In this document: positions 47,801-59,912 of the stretch, piece after piece | Layout: each line of letters starts with the position of its first letter | Position numbering within the stretch: the stretch's first letter is position 1 | NCBI RefSeq assembly: GCF_032854445.1 | Contig: NC_088301.1 | Span: 41,907,116-41,971,115, forward strand | Direction of reading: 5' to 3' | Origin: Liolophura sinensis | Lineage: Eukaryota > Mollusca > Polyplacophora > Chitonida > Chitonidae | DNA: 64,000 nucleotides | Notes under the pieces: model-generated | What the model was told of the DNA's origin: nothing | The model's input: only the letters and a program-made list of their open reading frames with translations | Database searches by the model: none | Translations under genes and position numbers: made by a program

Positions 47801-48729
47801 ATCTTTGCACAATAAACTGCAGACTGCGCAGAAGATACTTCCAGCTTGAGGTTGTATTTTTAAAACGACGACAACCGTACGGTTCCTTGACACGCCGGCT
47901 TTACCGAGGACATGGTTTGACTTTGTAAACTAACCTTACTTTGACAACAATATACTATGGAGTCTTTCACATGGGGGAGCTCATATCTCGTTCTAGTGGC
48001 GGTTTCAATCAACATCACCACTTATATTACCACAAAACCACAAAAAGTAATCAAAATATTTCCCAAACCCAGGCGTCAAAACAGACATTGGTGTATATAC
48101 TAACCATCAATGAAAATGGACATTCAGGATCAAATTACAATAGATTTATGCAAAAAGGAGCAATCAAAAACTTTTCAATGATGACGAAAACAGGAATGTT
48201 CTAGGCGATTGAATTAAACCAGTATCCAAAAATGAGCACCTAGATAGTTTATAAGCTGTTTATGATATGTGTTCTATAAGTCGCGTTTGATTGCAGCCGT
48301 TCATATGTACAACAAGGCGACCTAATTCAACACGATGAATATACATCCGCTACCTTCGGGTTAATCATGAAAAACGAGGGCCACATATTCTGGACGATCT
48401 GTTCATATTTACTTATAAGAGAATTATACTCACTGTAAAACTTAAGAAACTTAGAGTGAAGGCGTTTGATGAAATAACCTTGACACACTAGTTTTTGAAG
48501 TGTTGCGTTAATTGAGTTAATTGAAATCGTCACATAACACTGAATTTGATAAATGCTGCAAGGAGTGATATATACACACCATATGTAGGACCCTTCGGTA
48601 TATTGCTCTCCAAATGAAGATAAATTAAGAATGTCAAAATTGAAACTAAAAACATGGGTATTATTGTTTCATCAAATTTTTCATCAGAAAGATCTATGGA
48701 ACTATGCTTTGTACTCTTTTACCTGGTCC

Positions 48730-49020
48730 CATTACATTGACAACTCAGCATTAATTCTAGACCAGTGACGTCAAATGAATTCAAAGAAAGATCACGGCAT
48801 TTTTTTTTTACCTATTTCTGCTCAAGCCATGCTGCTAGGGGGCGTGTAATTTACTATTTAAGTATTTACATGAACAGTTAAAATAAAACCATAACTGAGG
48901 TAAATTTACTCGAGGCCGTATTTCACCTGTTACATGCGACCATTTGAAAACTATCACATTGTCGTTGCTCTGGCCTTACTCTCTAAGCTCTAGTCTTTTA
49001 TTTTATATTTTTCCTCAGGT
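48730..49020 (+). repeat. Foldback repeat R2, long single arm
   Basis: It carries AGACCAGTGACGTCAAATG, CTCAAGCCATGCTGCTAGGG, CATTTACATGAACAGTTAAA, GGCCGTATTTCACCTGTTAC and AACTATCACATTGTCGTTGC in R2 order. It is one of the best-preserved arms. Confidence 0.6.
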
Positions 49021-51090
49021 ATGTCCCACAATATATGTGAATGAATTTTCACATCAACAAAATCTCACCTTTGGTGTTCCGAAAATAGCCTGACGTTTTC
49101 AGTCAGTATACAACAAGTTCACGCTCACGGTCAACATCGAAAATGTTGACTGTAGGCCTATGTCCGATGACTGTGTAAATTTTTGTGATCTGAAATTATT
49201 TTGGAATTCATCCAAATGTCTAACGTTGTATACTTTCTAAGTTATTTGGTTGTTTGTGTTTTGGAAATTGGTCTTGCGATAAGTGTACAGAAAATTCCAT
49301 TTTGGTTGGTTGGTTGGTGCGTGGATGCCTGTTTTGACTGATAGATAAAAAACACAGTTGAACTGACAGTTGACCCCTGCCGTAGTCGGACTATTGAATT
49401 TGTTCTGAATCTGGTCAGTCACCGCTAGATACTCACGATCGCAATGTTTTGTCGAACTTTCGACGAAGCTTTACGTGTAGGTCGACTTTGTCAAGCTGGA
49501 ACCAGTTGCAGGTCGACCTATGCCCGACTTTGCCCGACCTATACCAAACGCAGTTTTGTATGTGTTTCTGTGTGCCCTATATAGGCCTATTTCTGTCACA
49601 AATATTTGACATAGGCCTAGGCCTATCTGCGTTTTGTGGCGTTCGGTGCCCAAATTTCTATGTAATAACATTGTCTATAGTTATAACCATTATGCATGAG
49701 TGATAGACAGTTGAGATCACGAAAAACTGGGAGACTATGTTATTGTGCTAAGGTTGAAATAACGAGAGGCCCCTAATGGGCTTACAGGTATGTGCAATTT
49801 ATCTGGCGCTTGAGCATGTAAATAATATGACTTAAAATGGTCCATCGTGACATAGATGTCAATGTAGCAACCACATAAACGAATGTTGGTATAAAGATAA
49901 TGAATTTGTGTGCGATTGGCGTTCGTCAGTTGAATGCAATTCGACGCCAACACATAGAGAAGATAGGGCTTTCAAAGCGTGTAATACCAACACAGATGGC
50001 GCTGAATGGGATGTGTTGTTAGTCTTTCTGGGGACTTTTTTTTTTATTTGTTAACAACACACTGTGCAGGATCAAGAAACAGGTAAGTTAGACAGATTAA
50101 TATTCCCCACGTCCAAGTATTGCACATACCTAGCATATGTGATAAGTTGTTCTTATAGAGAGGGAGTTACCTAGAAAGAATAGTGCTCTACAACTGTCCT
50201 GTATGATCTGCAACCACTGTGGATACCATTCATGAGTAATAAAACCTAGTCGGAAGGCCTAATTGTTGTGGGCTAGTCGCACGGTACACGTACCTTTTAT
50301 CCTATGTAAGACGTAGGTATATAATATAGGCGCTGACAGACCTGAGGCATGCATCAGAGATTACGAGATTACGCTTTCTTACGGTGGAAATTCATGGTAA
50401 GTTAACACCGTAAGTTATGTGGTATATGGACATCATGAAACAGACCGACGAAACCGTGGTATGTGAGGGATAGAGGTATCTATGCAAGCTTATAGCCATA
50501 GCATGCCCACACTCGATCTAGCGATGCTCGTAAAGTTTGTTTCTTTATTCTGAAGAACTCTCAGGAACTCTCAGCAATTTTATGCTATTTTATTAAAATA
50601 CAGTTGGAAAGTCACACGTAAGCCTGTCAGACTATCACTCTGTCGGATCAAATTTCTGAAATCCTTTCTCTTAAGCTCGTCTTAAGCGTTTATCGAAGAA
50701 CCTTCGTGGAAGACGAGATTGAATTTTAGCGGGATCCGGTATCTCAGCTATTTCTAATTTGCGATTGCTCTATTTATGTTTTCGACTTGTTACACATACA
50801 GTGTATTTTGGTCCGTTTTTGATTACTTTATAGATGGCCATGCTCCTCTGTTTTCCTCTCTTTGCATGACCTTGAGGAACATTACCAATCTACACTGATA
50901 GTGCTGATGCATGTTTTGTGTTAACTATTGTTAGACAAAAAAATCTTAGACGCTATAGGCGAAAATGAAATTCGAGTGTTGTACAATACATATTTTTTTT
51001 AAACTCAAGATCTTGACACCCAGAATGTAGGAGGGGGTAAGAGAAGAGAGCATGTGGGGTTCTCAGCTCTCTGGGAAATTTCTGACTCAT
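49021..51090. other. Non-coding, weak R3 similarity only
   Basis: R3-like scraps are visible at 49140-49320. No gene is recognised. Small frames, such as those at 49449-49703, lack codon or family support. Confidence 0.4.
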
Positions 51091-51096
51091 AAAACA

Positions 51097-51206
51097 GGAG
51101 TGTCCTCTACCTACTTAAATAACAATACCACTGATTCCCAAACCAACACCAGTAATCAAGAATAATCATAGCTGACATTGTTGTTCAAATAGGTAGAGGA
51201 CACTGT
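51097..51206. repeat. Short inverted repeat (hairpin)
   Basis: Arms at 51097-51136 and 51164-51206 are imperfect reverse complements of about 40 bp, sharing GTGTCCTCTACCTA, with a loop near 27 bases. It could be a small foldback element or a hairpin transcript. Confidence 0.6.
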
Positions 51207-51807
51207 TGTTCCAGGAGGTAAAGATTTGCTTCCCTTTTTATAGGCTGGTGAAAAAATCCTAACCACTTAACACCGTATAAAAAAGATGCAATTAAAGCCT
51301 TTGTTTACGGTTCATCAATGATTGCCCGCAGGAAAAGCCTCTTCCATGAGATCTTGCATGGTTCATCACGTCACAAACTTGCCCATCGTGATCACTTATC
51401 TGCACCGGTATTTATACATTTAAGATCCAATTATAGCAGGCGGTAAAAGGAGCTATATAGTACTTCAGGCATCTGGAACCAACAAATAGTTTTGAAAAAT
51501 GGAAGACAATGGCTAAGGCATATAATATGTACTCCAATAAGCAACCAACCCACTATAAGTGTATTATGGCGACTTATTTATAACCAACACTATTTATAGC
51601 TAAAGTCCTTTTAACATGATATACACTGTATACTACACGCTCGCTTGGTGTGTTGTTATCTCATCTAAACTCTCCTGAATTGAGTCAGTTATATAAGGTT
51701 TAATCCAGAGATGACGGGCACATGGCCATTGAAAAAAGAGGACATTCCATCGTCCAATACACAACCTTGGTAAAATGGCGCCCTTTTATATAAAAAGATT
51801 AGGCGGC

Positions 51808-52035
51808 GGCCGAGGTGTGGGTAGCGTACCAGCGTACCAGCGCCTGAGCGCGATGGCCCAGGCGCGATGGCCCAGGAGTCTCTCACCAATACGGACGCTG
51901 TGAGTTCTGGCCAGATCTATCAGTAACCTGGAGGTGGACGTGGGTTTCCTCTCACCATAATTAATTCGTAATTAAAGAAGTGAAATATTCTTGTTCGGCG
52001 TAAAACACCAATTAAATAAATAAATATAAAAGAAT
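51808..52035 (+). mobile_element. Diverged SINE S1
   Basis: It contains GATGGCCCAGGAGTCTCTCACC, CGCTGTGAGTTC, GACGTGGGTTTCCTCTC, GTGAAATATTCTTG and GGCGTAAAACACCAATTAAA, with a duplicated head segment and an internal loss. Flanks of the ATATAAAAAGATT type on both sides may be a mutated target-site duplication. Confidence 0.65.
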
Positions 52036-53394
52036 TCCTTAAAATGTTCAGGATACACGTCATCGTGTGACATGGTGTGTCACATAATGTTTTACAGAAG
52101 ATTACACGACATGATTCCTTCATAAGATCAATTATCACACTATATGCGTGTCCCTCTTCAGAACACGTATGAAAAAGAGAGCGCCAGAACTCACAGCGTC
52201 CGCTGTACGTGTGTGTCTTTGGAGGTTGGCTGTATTTTATAGTGGATTCAGATGTTTCCGGTTTTTATCTGCAATGCAGATAAAATGAGACAATGCTGAG
52301 TCAAATCATTTGGATCCATTGCGATGCGATATAATACAGTAATAGGTGAAGTGAAAATTATCTGAGCTCCAATTGCTTTAGGAAAACATTGAAGCATGCA
52401 AAATTATCAGTTTTCGTGTTTTGCCGCGAAACTTCAACGTTTTATAGGGTGGTGCGTCGTGGGTATGAATTGTGGAATAAACCGATATCGGAATTTGTGA
52501 AGATCATCACAAAACTGATATATCCAAAAAGCCCCTGAATTCTAGAAAACACTTGATACTAAGCCTCTGTTGTCACACGAAAGAATGAAGAGTTGACTGG
52601 ACATTGTAGAGGGACAAACAATTTGTATCTCTAGTAATTTGCGATTCCACATTTGTTCGACCATTTCAAAGGGGAAAAAACAGTGTATCCATGAAAATGG
52701 GGCATTATACATGTCAAGTTATCGGTGTGGAGATTGTAACTGGCTTTATTTCTGACTGAATTCGTAACATACAGGTATGAAATGTCTTGTGAGAATAGGG
52801 ATTTCCTTTCACGGAAAAGGAAATTCCGGCATATCAGTCATGTAAGGCGAAGTGAGATTTGCAGGTTATTGGATATACCCGTGTTCAAGTGTCGGTCCAA
52901 TCATTTTGAATTAAGCTCATGTTAAGAATCGGACTTCGCATTACATGAACTATATCCCGAAATTTCAATCAGGCTACACCAAAATAGTAAACGTCATGTG
53001 CTACCTTCATCTTGATCTTGCATTAAATGGGTTTGGAATGTGTGATAGGACAACGGGTGTAAGTCTTTCATGTTCTCCGTCTTCAATAGCATTGGTGTTC
53101 TAATTAACTTTATTAACGATGTGGATGTTGATTTAGTTCAGGTCTAAACAAATCTGGCTCTAATGATTTAAATTGACTCCTGGCAAGCACTTGCTAAGGA
53201 TCTATATTCATTTTTACAGTTTTACCTGTACTTCATCTGTTTCACATGAAACGAGGATAGATAAACCTATGGCATAATGGGGAAATCGTAAAACTCCTTT
53301 CCATCTGTAACAAAACTGTAGGAAGTGGTATACCTTTTGTTCTTTTTCTATATTGCCCTGCACTTTTCGGTGTATATGTGTATATGTAACAGCT

Positions 53395-53755
53395 TTAAAT
53401 GTAATAGGTGTATCTGTGACCGGTGTATGTGTGACCGGTGTACATGTGATCTGTGCATGCATGACAGGTAAAGGTGTGACCGGTGTATGTGTCACCAATG
53501 TATGTGTGACAGTTGCATGTGTGACAGATGTATTTTTGTGACAATCAGTGTTTTTGTGACAGGTAAGGCTGTGACATATAGGTGTGTCTGGTGTATGTGT
53601 GACAGGTGCACGTGTGACAAGTGTGTGTGTGACCAGTGCATATGTAACCTATGTTTGTGTGACAGGTACATGTGTGCCAGGTGTATATGCGACAAGTGTT
53701 TTGTGACAGGTTATGTGTGACAGGCGCATGTGTGACCAGTGTGCATGTGTAACAG
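53395..53755 (+). repeat. 15-bp GT-rich minisatellite
   Basis: About 22 imperfect copies of a 15-bp unit like GTGTATGTGTGACCG. Purine/pyrimidine alternation makes it a candidate for unusual DNA structure. Long frames of Cys, Val, Thr and Gly on the plus strand, and of His and Thr on the minus strand, come from the repeat. Confidence 0.85.
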
Positions 53756-53985
53756 GCAGACCAGATGGAGCTGGAATCGAGCCATCGACCTCACTGGTTA
53801 AAGGGTGGCTGAGCGATGGCACAAATTGAAACTAGATATACATCAATCTGTCAGTCCCCATATTCCGTCGTGACAACGGAGAAATTTTCTGCTGTCAAAT
53901 TTATCGGAGGAGGAAACATACACCCAAAGCTGGGCGTAAAGCTGTATCAACTGTTAGAAGGATTAAGGCCTTCGAATCTAGCCCG
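53756..53985 (-). mobile_element. Possible tRNA-derived SINE head and body
   Basis: On the minus strand a tRNA-like B-box (GGCTCGATTCCAGC) follows CAGTGAGGTCGATGG. A downstream block on the plus strand, with ATCGGAGGAGGAAACATAC, recalls the repeat at 56250. The boundaries are uncertain. Confidence 0.3.
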
Positions 53986-55522
53986 AAAATCCGGTCTAAC
54001 GATAGCTTTTATTTACCGATAGGCCGAGACCGTTGCCATCCTTAGCTGGACGACGTATGCACCCAATTATCTCTTTTTATCCGTATTTAGCCACCTCATG
54101 GGCAAAACAAGATACACGATCCTTAATGTCCAAATTCACTCAATACATTGTCTGTCCGTAAGCTAAGATATATATGCACGTCGTACAGCCATTGACACTA
54201 GCCTTCATCGGATATTTCCTCAGAAAATCCCAGTCGAACTCGAAATTTAGGTCTGTTTTAGCTACCCGTGAAGCCATGTCTACCCGACTGACCGCTTGGT
54301 ATGTCAGTCATATTGTGAAAATGGCATTTGAACGTTACTTGAGTGTTCCAAGCTACAGATCAGCTTATTCGCGTGCAGCAGGATAAATCACTTCATGACC
54401 ATGCTATATTTGGGACAGAGCCTCAACCTGCTACCTATATCCTTGGTCTTATTCTGTAGGTATGCAAAGCTTACAGGAAATTCAATGGATGCTCAATGCT
54501 CTATCTTTATTGTTCTTCAGGTTTTGATTTCAGTGTAACATATTTGTCATCTTGTAACTCTGGTGTTAAATCAGCCATTTGTAAATTCGAAGTCTGCCGT
54601 TAATTGGACATTATGGATCTGCACAATGCTATTTCAGACATGCATGATCATAATACAGAGAATATCTTCTTCAAATATTTTATGTATTCATTTATATTAT
54701 TCCCCAAATAAAGCAGAATAATAAATAGCTATGTATAAGAAACGTGAATAATGCCTGGACCTTGCAAGAAAAAAACAGACCTGTTCTCTTAAATTTATTT
54801 ATTTATATTACTTATACAACGTTTTCAAGAGCTAGGTGCTAATTACAGCTGTCGCGGTTTTATAGCGTGTACAGGGTTCTGTGCATCGTTTATTGAAGTG
54901 CTGAATGGCATTAATGAGTGAAGATGTATGGTACAGCTAGTACGATTATTGTATTCCTCTACTTTACACGCATCCTGTGAAATTATTACAAGTTAACAGA
55001 GTGAACATTGAACAGAATTCTGTTGCATAAATTCACGTTTCATAGAATCATACACGATTTATTAACTCATCTTATATTTTAAAAATTCGTGTATGGAGCA
55101 ATTACAGCATCCTTAAATGTCCATACAGGATTAACATTGTAATGAGGGCGACCTTGACCGACAGCTTAATAGGCATTTACACAACGAGACACATAATTTC
55201 ATGACGTAATTCTGTCAGGTATACTGACTTTGTGAAGAGATTCGCGTGGTAACGAGTAGAACTACTTAGAAATTTGGCATCCAATATACAAGTGTGCACT
55301 TTAACCATTCAGGTGTGGGTATGTAAAACGTGTCGTTTTATCAGACGGTGATAAATATTCACCGATAAACGATATTATGGACTGTGGTACAATGGGAAAT
55401 TTAAAGAAAATCATGTGTAAATCTAACTTTTTCTTTACGCAACTGTTTAGGCTTCCAAGCTTAAGATCCAGCTCATCTCAAACTGACTGTTGCGTCGGGT
55501 CATAAGTGCTCGTGTATGCGTT
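53986..55522. other. Non-coding, nothing recognised
   Basis: An AT-rich stretch without family motifs, RNA genes or clear repeats. Confidence 0.35.
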
Positions 55523-55735
55523 TACGCCGTACTTAAGAATGTTTCACTTACACAACCGAGGCCGAAGCATTAACGTGGGAGGAAATCGGGCTGAGCTGGG
55601 GGAAACCAGCGAACATCCGCAAATTGTTGGCAGACCGTCGTAAGTACGACCAGAGACAAAGCCAGCATGAGCTGGACTTGAACTCACCGCGAAAACATTG
55701 GTAAGAGTCTCCTGAGTCATTGCATATTGCTGGCA
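55523..55735 (-). mobile_element. Diverged SINE S1
   Basis: It retains TTTACGCCGTACTTAAGAAT, CCAGCATGAGCTGGACTTGA and a degenerate head. No target-site duplication is evident. It is an old copy. Confidence 0.75.
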
Positions 55736-56249
55736 CACGAGAATTTCGATTCAACTGAAATGGTCGCACAGAGTCGGTACCAGTCGCCTTTAAACTGAGC
55801 TCTTAAAGGTGGAGAAAACATAAAAATTACAGATGCAGTTCAGATGAAAGAGTGTGCAAAGTTAATTGTGAATAAGGTCTTCAGTATTTGTTTCGAGTTT
55901 TTCTTTAAAGAGAAAAAAAACATGAAGTTTTCTCGTTAGGGATGGTGTTCATATCGTTCTTATTCGTGGTGTGCATTTTGAAATGCAAATTCTATGGCCG
56001 TACATCAGTAATTTATTATAGTGTTTTCCATCACCTTAAAATAAGAACCAGTTAACAATGATTTAGAGGAAGATATCTATGAAATAAAACCTACCTTCAG
56101 TCTGTTAACTGCATCTATCCGAGCTTCCAGTGTGACCATTTATATCACTAGTTACCACTTCGGTGATGGTAGGCGAAAACATTGATTTGAACTATGTGGA
56201 TCTTTAACATCTAAAATAGCAATTTAAGGGAGGTGTTTTGATCATACGA

Positions 56250-56472
56250 TGGCTGTCAGATTAATAGGTGGTGGTTACCGAAGGTGTCAGGGGTAAACAA
56301 CCAACCCTTGGCAAATTACTTAACGGCTGTCCTACGTGTCGCGTAGAATTGCACTCAATCCAAACCGCCCCCACGAACATCGTTGAACACTCACTGTCAG
56401 CAAGGCCCTTCAAACAAGGAGATTGACCACTGCTGTGATTGAACTCGCGCCTCACCTGGTTAGGAGTAGCGC
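56250..56472 (-). mobile_element. Candidate tRNA-derived SINE of another family
   Basis: On the minus strand the head reads AGGTGAGGCGCGAGTTCAAT, a B-box-like sequence preceded by an A-box-like region. The body ends near CCACCTATTAATCTGACAGC. Only one good copy is present in the window, so the family is not proven. Confidence 0.35.
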
Positions 56473-57651
56473 ACCTTACAGGATACTTGTGTTTTAATTC
56501 TTTGGGTTACATTTATATATTTTCAGTCCACGAAACCAAACGTTTTACATAATACCTAGACGTGTGGTAACATACATAACGGGCACACTCATGCTGACAA
56601 TGCAATACATGCTCCTGTCAACAGTGAAAGTCATTTCGTACATGTTTTGTTTACTCTCGGAATTAATCACGTGTAATATTTCCGCTGGTGGATGTGTCGG
56701 TCACGGGGAAGACAGCTTATGCATCTGAGGTGTTGCATAAGAGGCAAAGGGAAGGCCGTTTGACCGTGAACACGCGCTATGACGCTCTCGCCACAATTAA
56801 GCATATTTCAGAACCCGAGAGCAATGGATTATGTCACGACACCTTGAAATCGCCAGCTCTGTTATGTAACATACCCAAAGTCTCGCCGGTACAAATACCC
56901 AGGCGGCTTAATTACCAAATCTTTGACCACGCTGCTAAGGCGTGCACCTGGCTAGATCACTTACAGGCAACGCTTACATCAGCGCCTTGCCGCTGGTCAA
57001 AAGAAACGGATTATATTTTGTTGTAAATCTGCATATAAGATGTTTTTGTCAAAGGGTATGGTCCTTCGTGCCACAGTAAACGGCACAGTAAAGAAGCAGT
57101 AGTAGTATAGGCCTGCGCACCTCTGGAATAACAACAAAAGATTAACTACGTCATTCATTATCGCTTTGTGGCTGTGTAATTGGTCAGACACAAGTCACAC
57201 AATAACGGTCCAAGCGTGGATATATAGAATGTTCCTGACCAGTTTATGTAATCGCTCTCGCAAGGTTAGTAATCACCTTCGCGGAGAACAGAGAGGCCAG
57301 TCACGTTGAACGTTGTAGATGCGGTGTTGTCAGCGGCATCGCCGTCACTTTGACCAGGTGGACTTCCAGAGTTGTAGGAATCGTTCAGGGTAGGTAAGTC
57401 AGACCACAATATAGTAATTACAGTCACTCGTCTTGTAGGAAATTGCACACATATAATACACAGACAATTCTACCATAATTAAAAGAAAAAACACAAGCCT
57501 CTTGAAGTCCAGATCGGCCGGTATTCCAAAACAAAGCATGCGCCATCTTATTTGTTGCTCCACTCACGCTTTGCTTATAGTCAGTCGGTCAGTAAATTAC
57601 ATTTTCATGAATTGTACATGTTGAACATGCCAATTTATTTCCTGATGAATA

Positions 57652-57707
<56 letters not shown>

Positions 57708-58528
57708 CTCTGAGTACTAGTTCTAGTTACCATTCTGAAAAAAGCATATATATATGGATATATATTTTGGAGGAGTTATACAAGTCATGGTGCTGTTTTG
57801 GTTGTGTAGAGCATATATAGAGCAACACCTGAATAAGTTGATCAACTCCAAACAAATGGGGCACTATGAACTTTACCACTCCCCGTAATAGTCATGTAAC
57901 CAGAATCATTTTTTTCTTCTGTCTTACCACATAATGTAGTTCCTGGTTTGAAATTCGCATTCCATCTCATTTATCAGTTAGCAGTCGGTGAAACCAGAAG
58001 GGAATAGCTATATAGGTTTTCACTCTTCCCTTATATCCAAGTACTTAATCTACTTTTTTAACCCTTAATCACAATGAATTAAAATTTGATACACGATTTT
58101 ACCATGATAGTTAGTAGGTCAAGTTGAGTTTCGGGTTATTTTCATTTAAGAAAAATTCAAAATGAGTTTCGTGTAGTGTTCACCTTAACACGTTTATGGA
58201 TTTTTGTTCGCAGTAAATTATGTAAGCGGTTTATTCGTAAACAAGTGAAACATGAAAAACGTCTTGAACACCTTTGTTCAATATAACATCTATTTAACAG
58301 CTTAAATTTCCACCATTTCCACCGTTACCCGTAAAGAAGATGCATTGTGGGTGCAATAATGACAGAATTTTTGTTCAAATTGTCTTTGACTCGGTTATGT
58401 TATTTTGTATATTGTTTTAATTTAATTTTTTAATGTTGTTGTTATTGTGATTGTTGTTTCTGTTTTAAACACCACATAAATGTATTTTGGCCGTCCACGT
58501 TTTGATATCAGTAGCTCATGTGTTTCAG
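56473..58528. other. Upstream region of the bZIP gene
   Basis: It holds a (TA)n microsatellite at about 57657-57703 and no recognised coding exon. A 5' non-coding exon and promoter of the bZIP gene should lie in or before this stretch. Confidence 0.4.
57657..57703. repeat. (TA)n microsatellite
   Basis: An uninterrupted alternating TA tract of about 46 bp. Confidence 0.95.
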
Positions 58529-58550
58529 GATTTCTCTGAATGCTGTGGTT

Positions 58551-59912
58551 ATGGATGAGCAAAACTCCCAGGAGCTGATCCAGGCCGTGCAGACACTCAC
58601 ACGGAAGGTCAAACGGATTGTTCCAGACAATGAAAAGGATGACCGGTACTGGGAGAAACGGAAGCGGAACAACATGGCCGCCAAGCGATCGCGGGAAAAT
58701 AAGCGATTTGCTGAAATGAGTGTCCGCCGTAAAATGAGACTGTTGGAAGAAGAAAATTACATTTTGCGAAAAGAAATCTCTGTGATTAAATCCAGGTACG
58801 GGGTCCCCGTGGACCAAGAATTCCTGTCTGAGCAGGAAAAGGCCCAGTGTCGGTCAGAGGTTCATTCGGATGGCAAGGTGCCATACGACGGTGTCACCAG
58901 TCGAACAGACGAAGTCTCGTCCCCAGTGTCCACCACCTCGGCATCTGTATCTACATCTCCGCACAGGGTCACCCCTGAATTACAGTACCAAGCCAACTAC
59001 CCAGCAGAGTACCCCCCGCCGAAGCCGGAACCTATGGAGCGGGAAACGCTGGAGGAGAGTTATCCGCCAAGAAAGAGAATGACAGTTTCCGGGCGGCGCC
59101 CGGTTCGCCGGTCTCAGGTTCCCCAGACGCTCTTCTATGGCAGTTCGTATGGGGCCCAACTCATGTGGACGTCTGCGCGAAGTCTGAATCTTGGTCCATT
59201 AGCAGGGAACATGCAGCAGCTTTACCACGAATACTCGTTAAACAATGAACCTGTTGATTTCGTCGGCGATGAACACCCTTTGTCCCACCCTGGCCACACG
59301 TCTTTGTATCCGTCGGGTGTCCCTCGGCCAAACTGTGTGAGGCCTATGGAATATTCCCAAGGATACAAAGCTCCTGTTGACTATACTCCCGTCAGTTATG
59401 ACATTGTTCCCACGGATCTTTCTCCACTCAGGGATAGATACCCTGACGAAAGTACAGCATCAAGAGAGAAACACGCTGAGGATGATACCGTTGCTCAACC
59501 GAAAGAACAATCGTCTGGAAATTACGATGTCATCCGGAAGCGCCGTCCGTCGGATGAGTACGTCTACGGTTATTCTGCCAATTGTGATCCAGGGCTGAGG
59601 CACCATGAGAGCAGCGGTCAGTCTAGTGCTGTCCACAGTCCATCCTTCACGCACTCACCACCGGGTCATTGGCAGGAGTCCAACCGATCTTCACAGGATG
59701 TTCCCTATGTTAGTCGGTCGGACGCGTGCTACTTTGACCATCGGTCAACCCACCACGATGATACCGGACGAGCGGCAAGCTCATATTCCCAGCAGCTACC
59801 ACAAGCGGAAGAAAGCTATGAGCTCCGGCGGGAAAATGAAGAGTTAAAAGTCCGCATCCGGCAACTGTTCTCACAAGTCTCCAAAATGAAGGACATCGTC
59901 TTACCGGATTGA
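58551..59912 (+). CDS. NFIL3: NFIL3/PAR-type bZIP transcription factor
   Basis: Single-exon coding region for 453 residues. A basic leucine-zipper domain lies near the N-terminus at about residues 30-88: DDRYWEKRKRNN leads into the basic region NNMAAKRSRENKR, followed by heptads (RRKMRLLEEENYILRKEI) and the SRYGVP extension. This closely follows NFIL3/E4BP4 (KKNNEAAKRSREKRR) and, less closely, PAR factors, which bind D-box-like sites and act in circadian, developmental and immune control. Residues 110-415 are rich in Ser, Pro and Tyr and probably disordered. The last 35 residues (419-453) form a second heptad segment, YELRRENEELKVRIRQLF. I place the start at the ATG at 58551: a tract ending TGTTTCAG|G at 58528 looks like a 3' splice site, so the open frame upstream is probably intron and the exon begins at 58529. 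Vertebrate NFIL3 also has its whole coding region in one exon after a non-coding 5' exon. Confidence 0.88.
   Translation: MDEQNSQELIQAVQTLTRKVKRIVPDNEKDDRYWEKRKRNNMAAKRSRENKRFAEMSVRRKMRLLEEENYILRKEISVIKSRYGVPVDQEFLSEQEKAQCRSEVHSDGKVPYDGVTSRTDEVSSPVSTTSASVSTSPHRVTPELQYQANYPAEYPPPKPEPMERETLEESYPPRKRMTVSGRRPVRRSQVPQTLFYGSSYGAQLMWTSARSLNLGPLAGNMQQLYHEYSLNNEPVDFVGDEHPLSHPGHTSLYPSGVPRPNCVRPMEYSQGYKAPVDYTPVSYDIVPTDLSPLRDRYPDESTASREKHAEDDTVAQPKEQSSGNYDVIRKRRPSDEYVYGYSANCDPGLRHHESSGQSSAVHSPSFTHSPPGHWQESNRSSQDVPYVSRSDACYFDHRSTHHDDTGRAASSYSQQLPQAEESYELRRENEELKVRIRQLFSQVSKMKDIVLPD

Noticed and set aside
53214-53720. Cys/Val/Thr-rich and His/Thr-rich frames
   Set aside because: They come from the 15-bp minisatellite, whose unit is a multiple of three; there is no start context or homology.
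56688-57026. 112-codon plus-strand frame as a gene
   Set aside because: It has no ATG at its start, no family motif and no splice context that I can support.
58518-58550. Earlier in-frame ATG at 58518 as the start of the bZIP protein
   Set aside because: A 3' splice-site-like TGTTTCAG ends at 58528, so this ATG is probably intronic. The ATG at 58551 begins a sequence leading straight to the bZIP domain.
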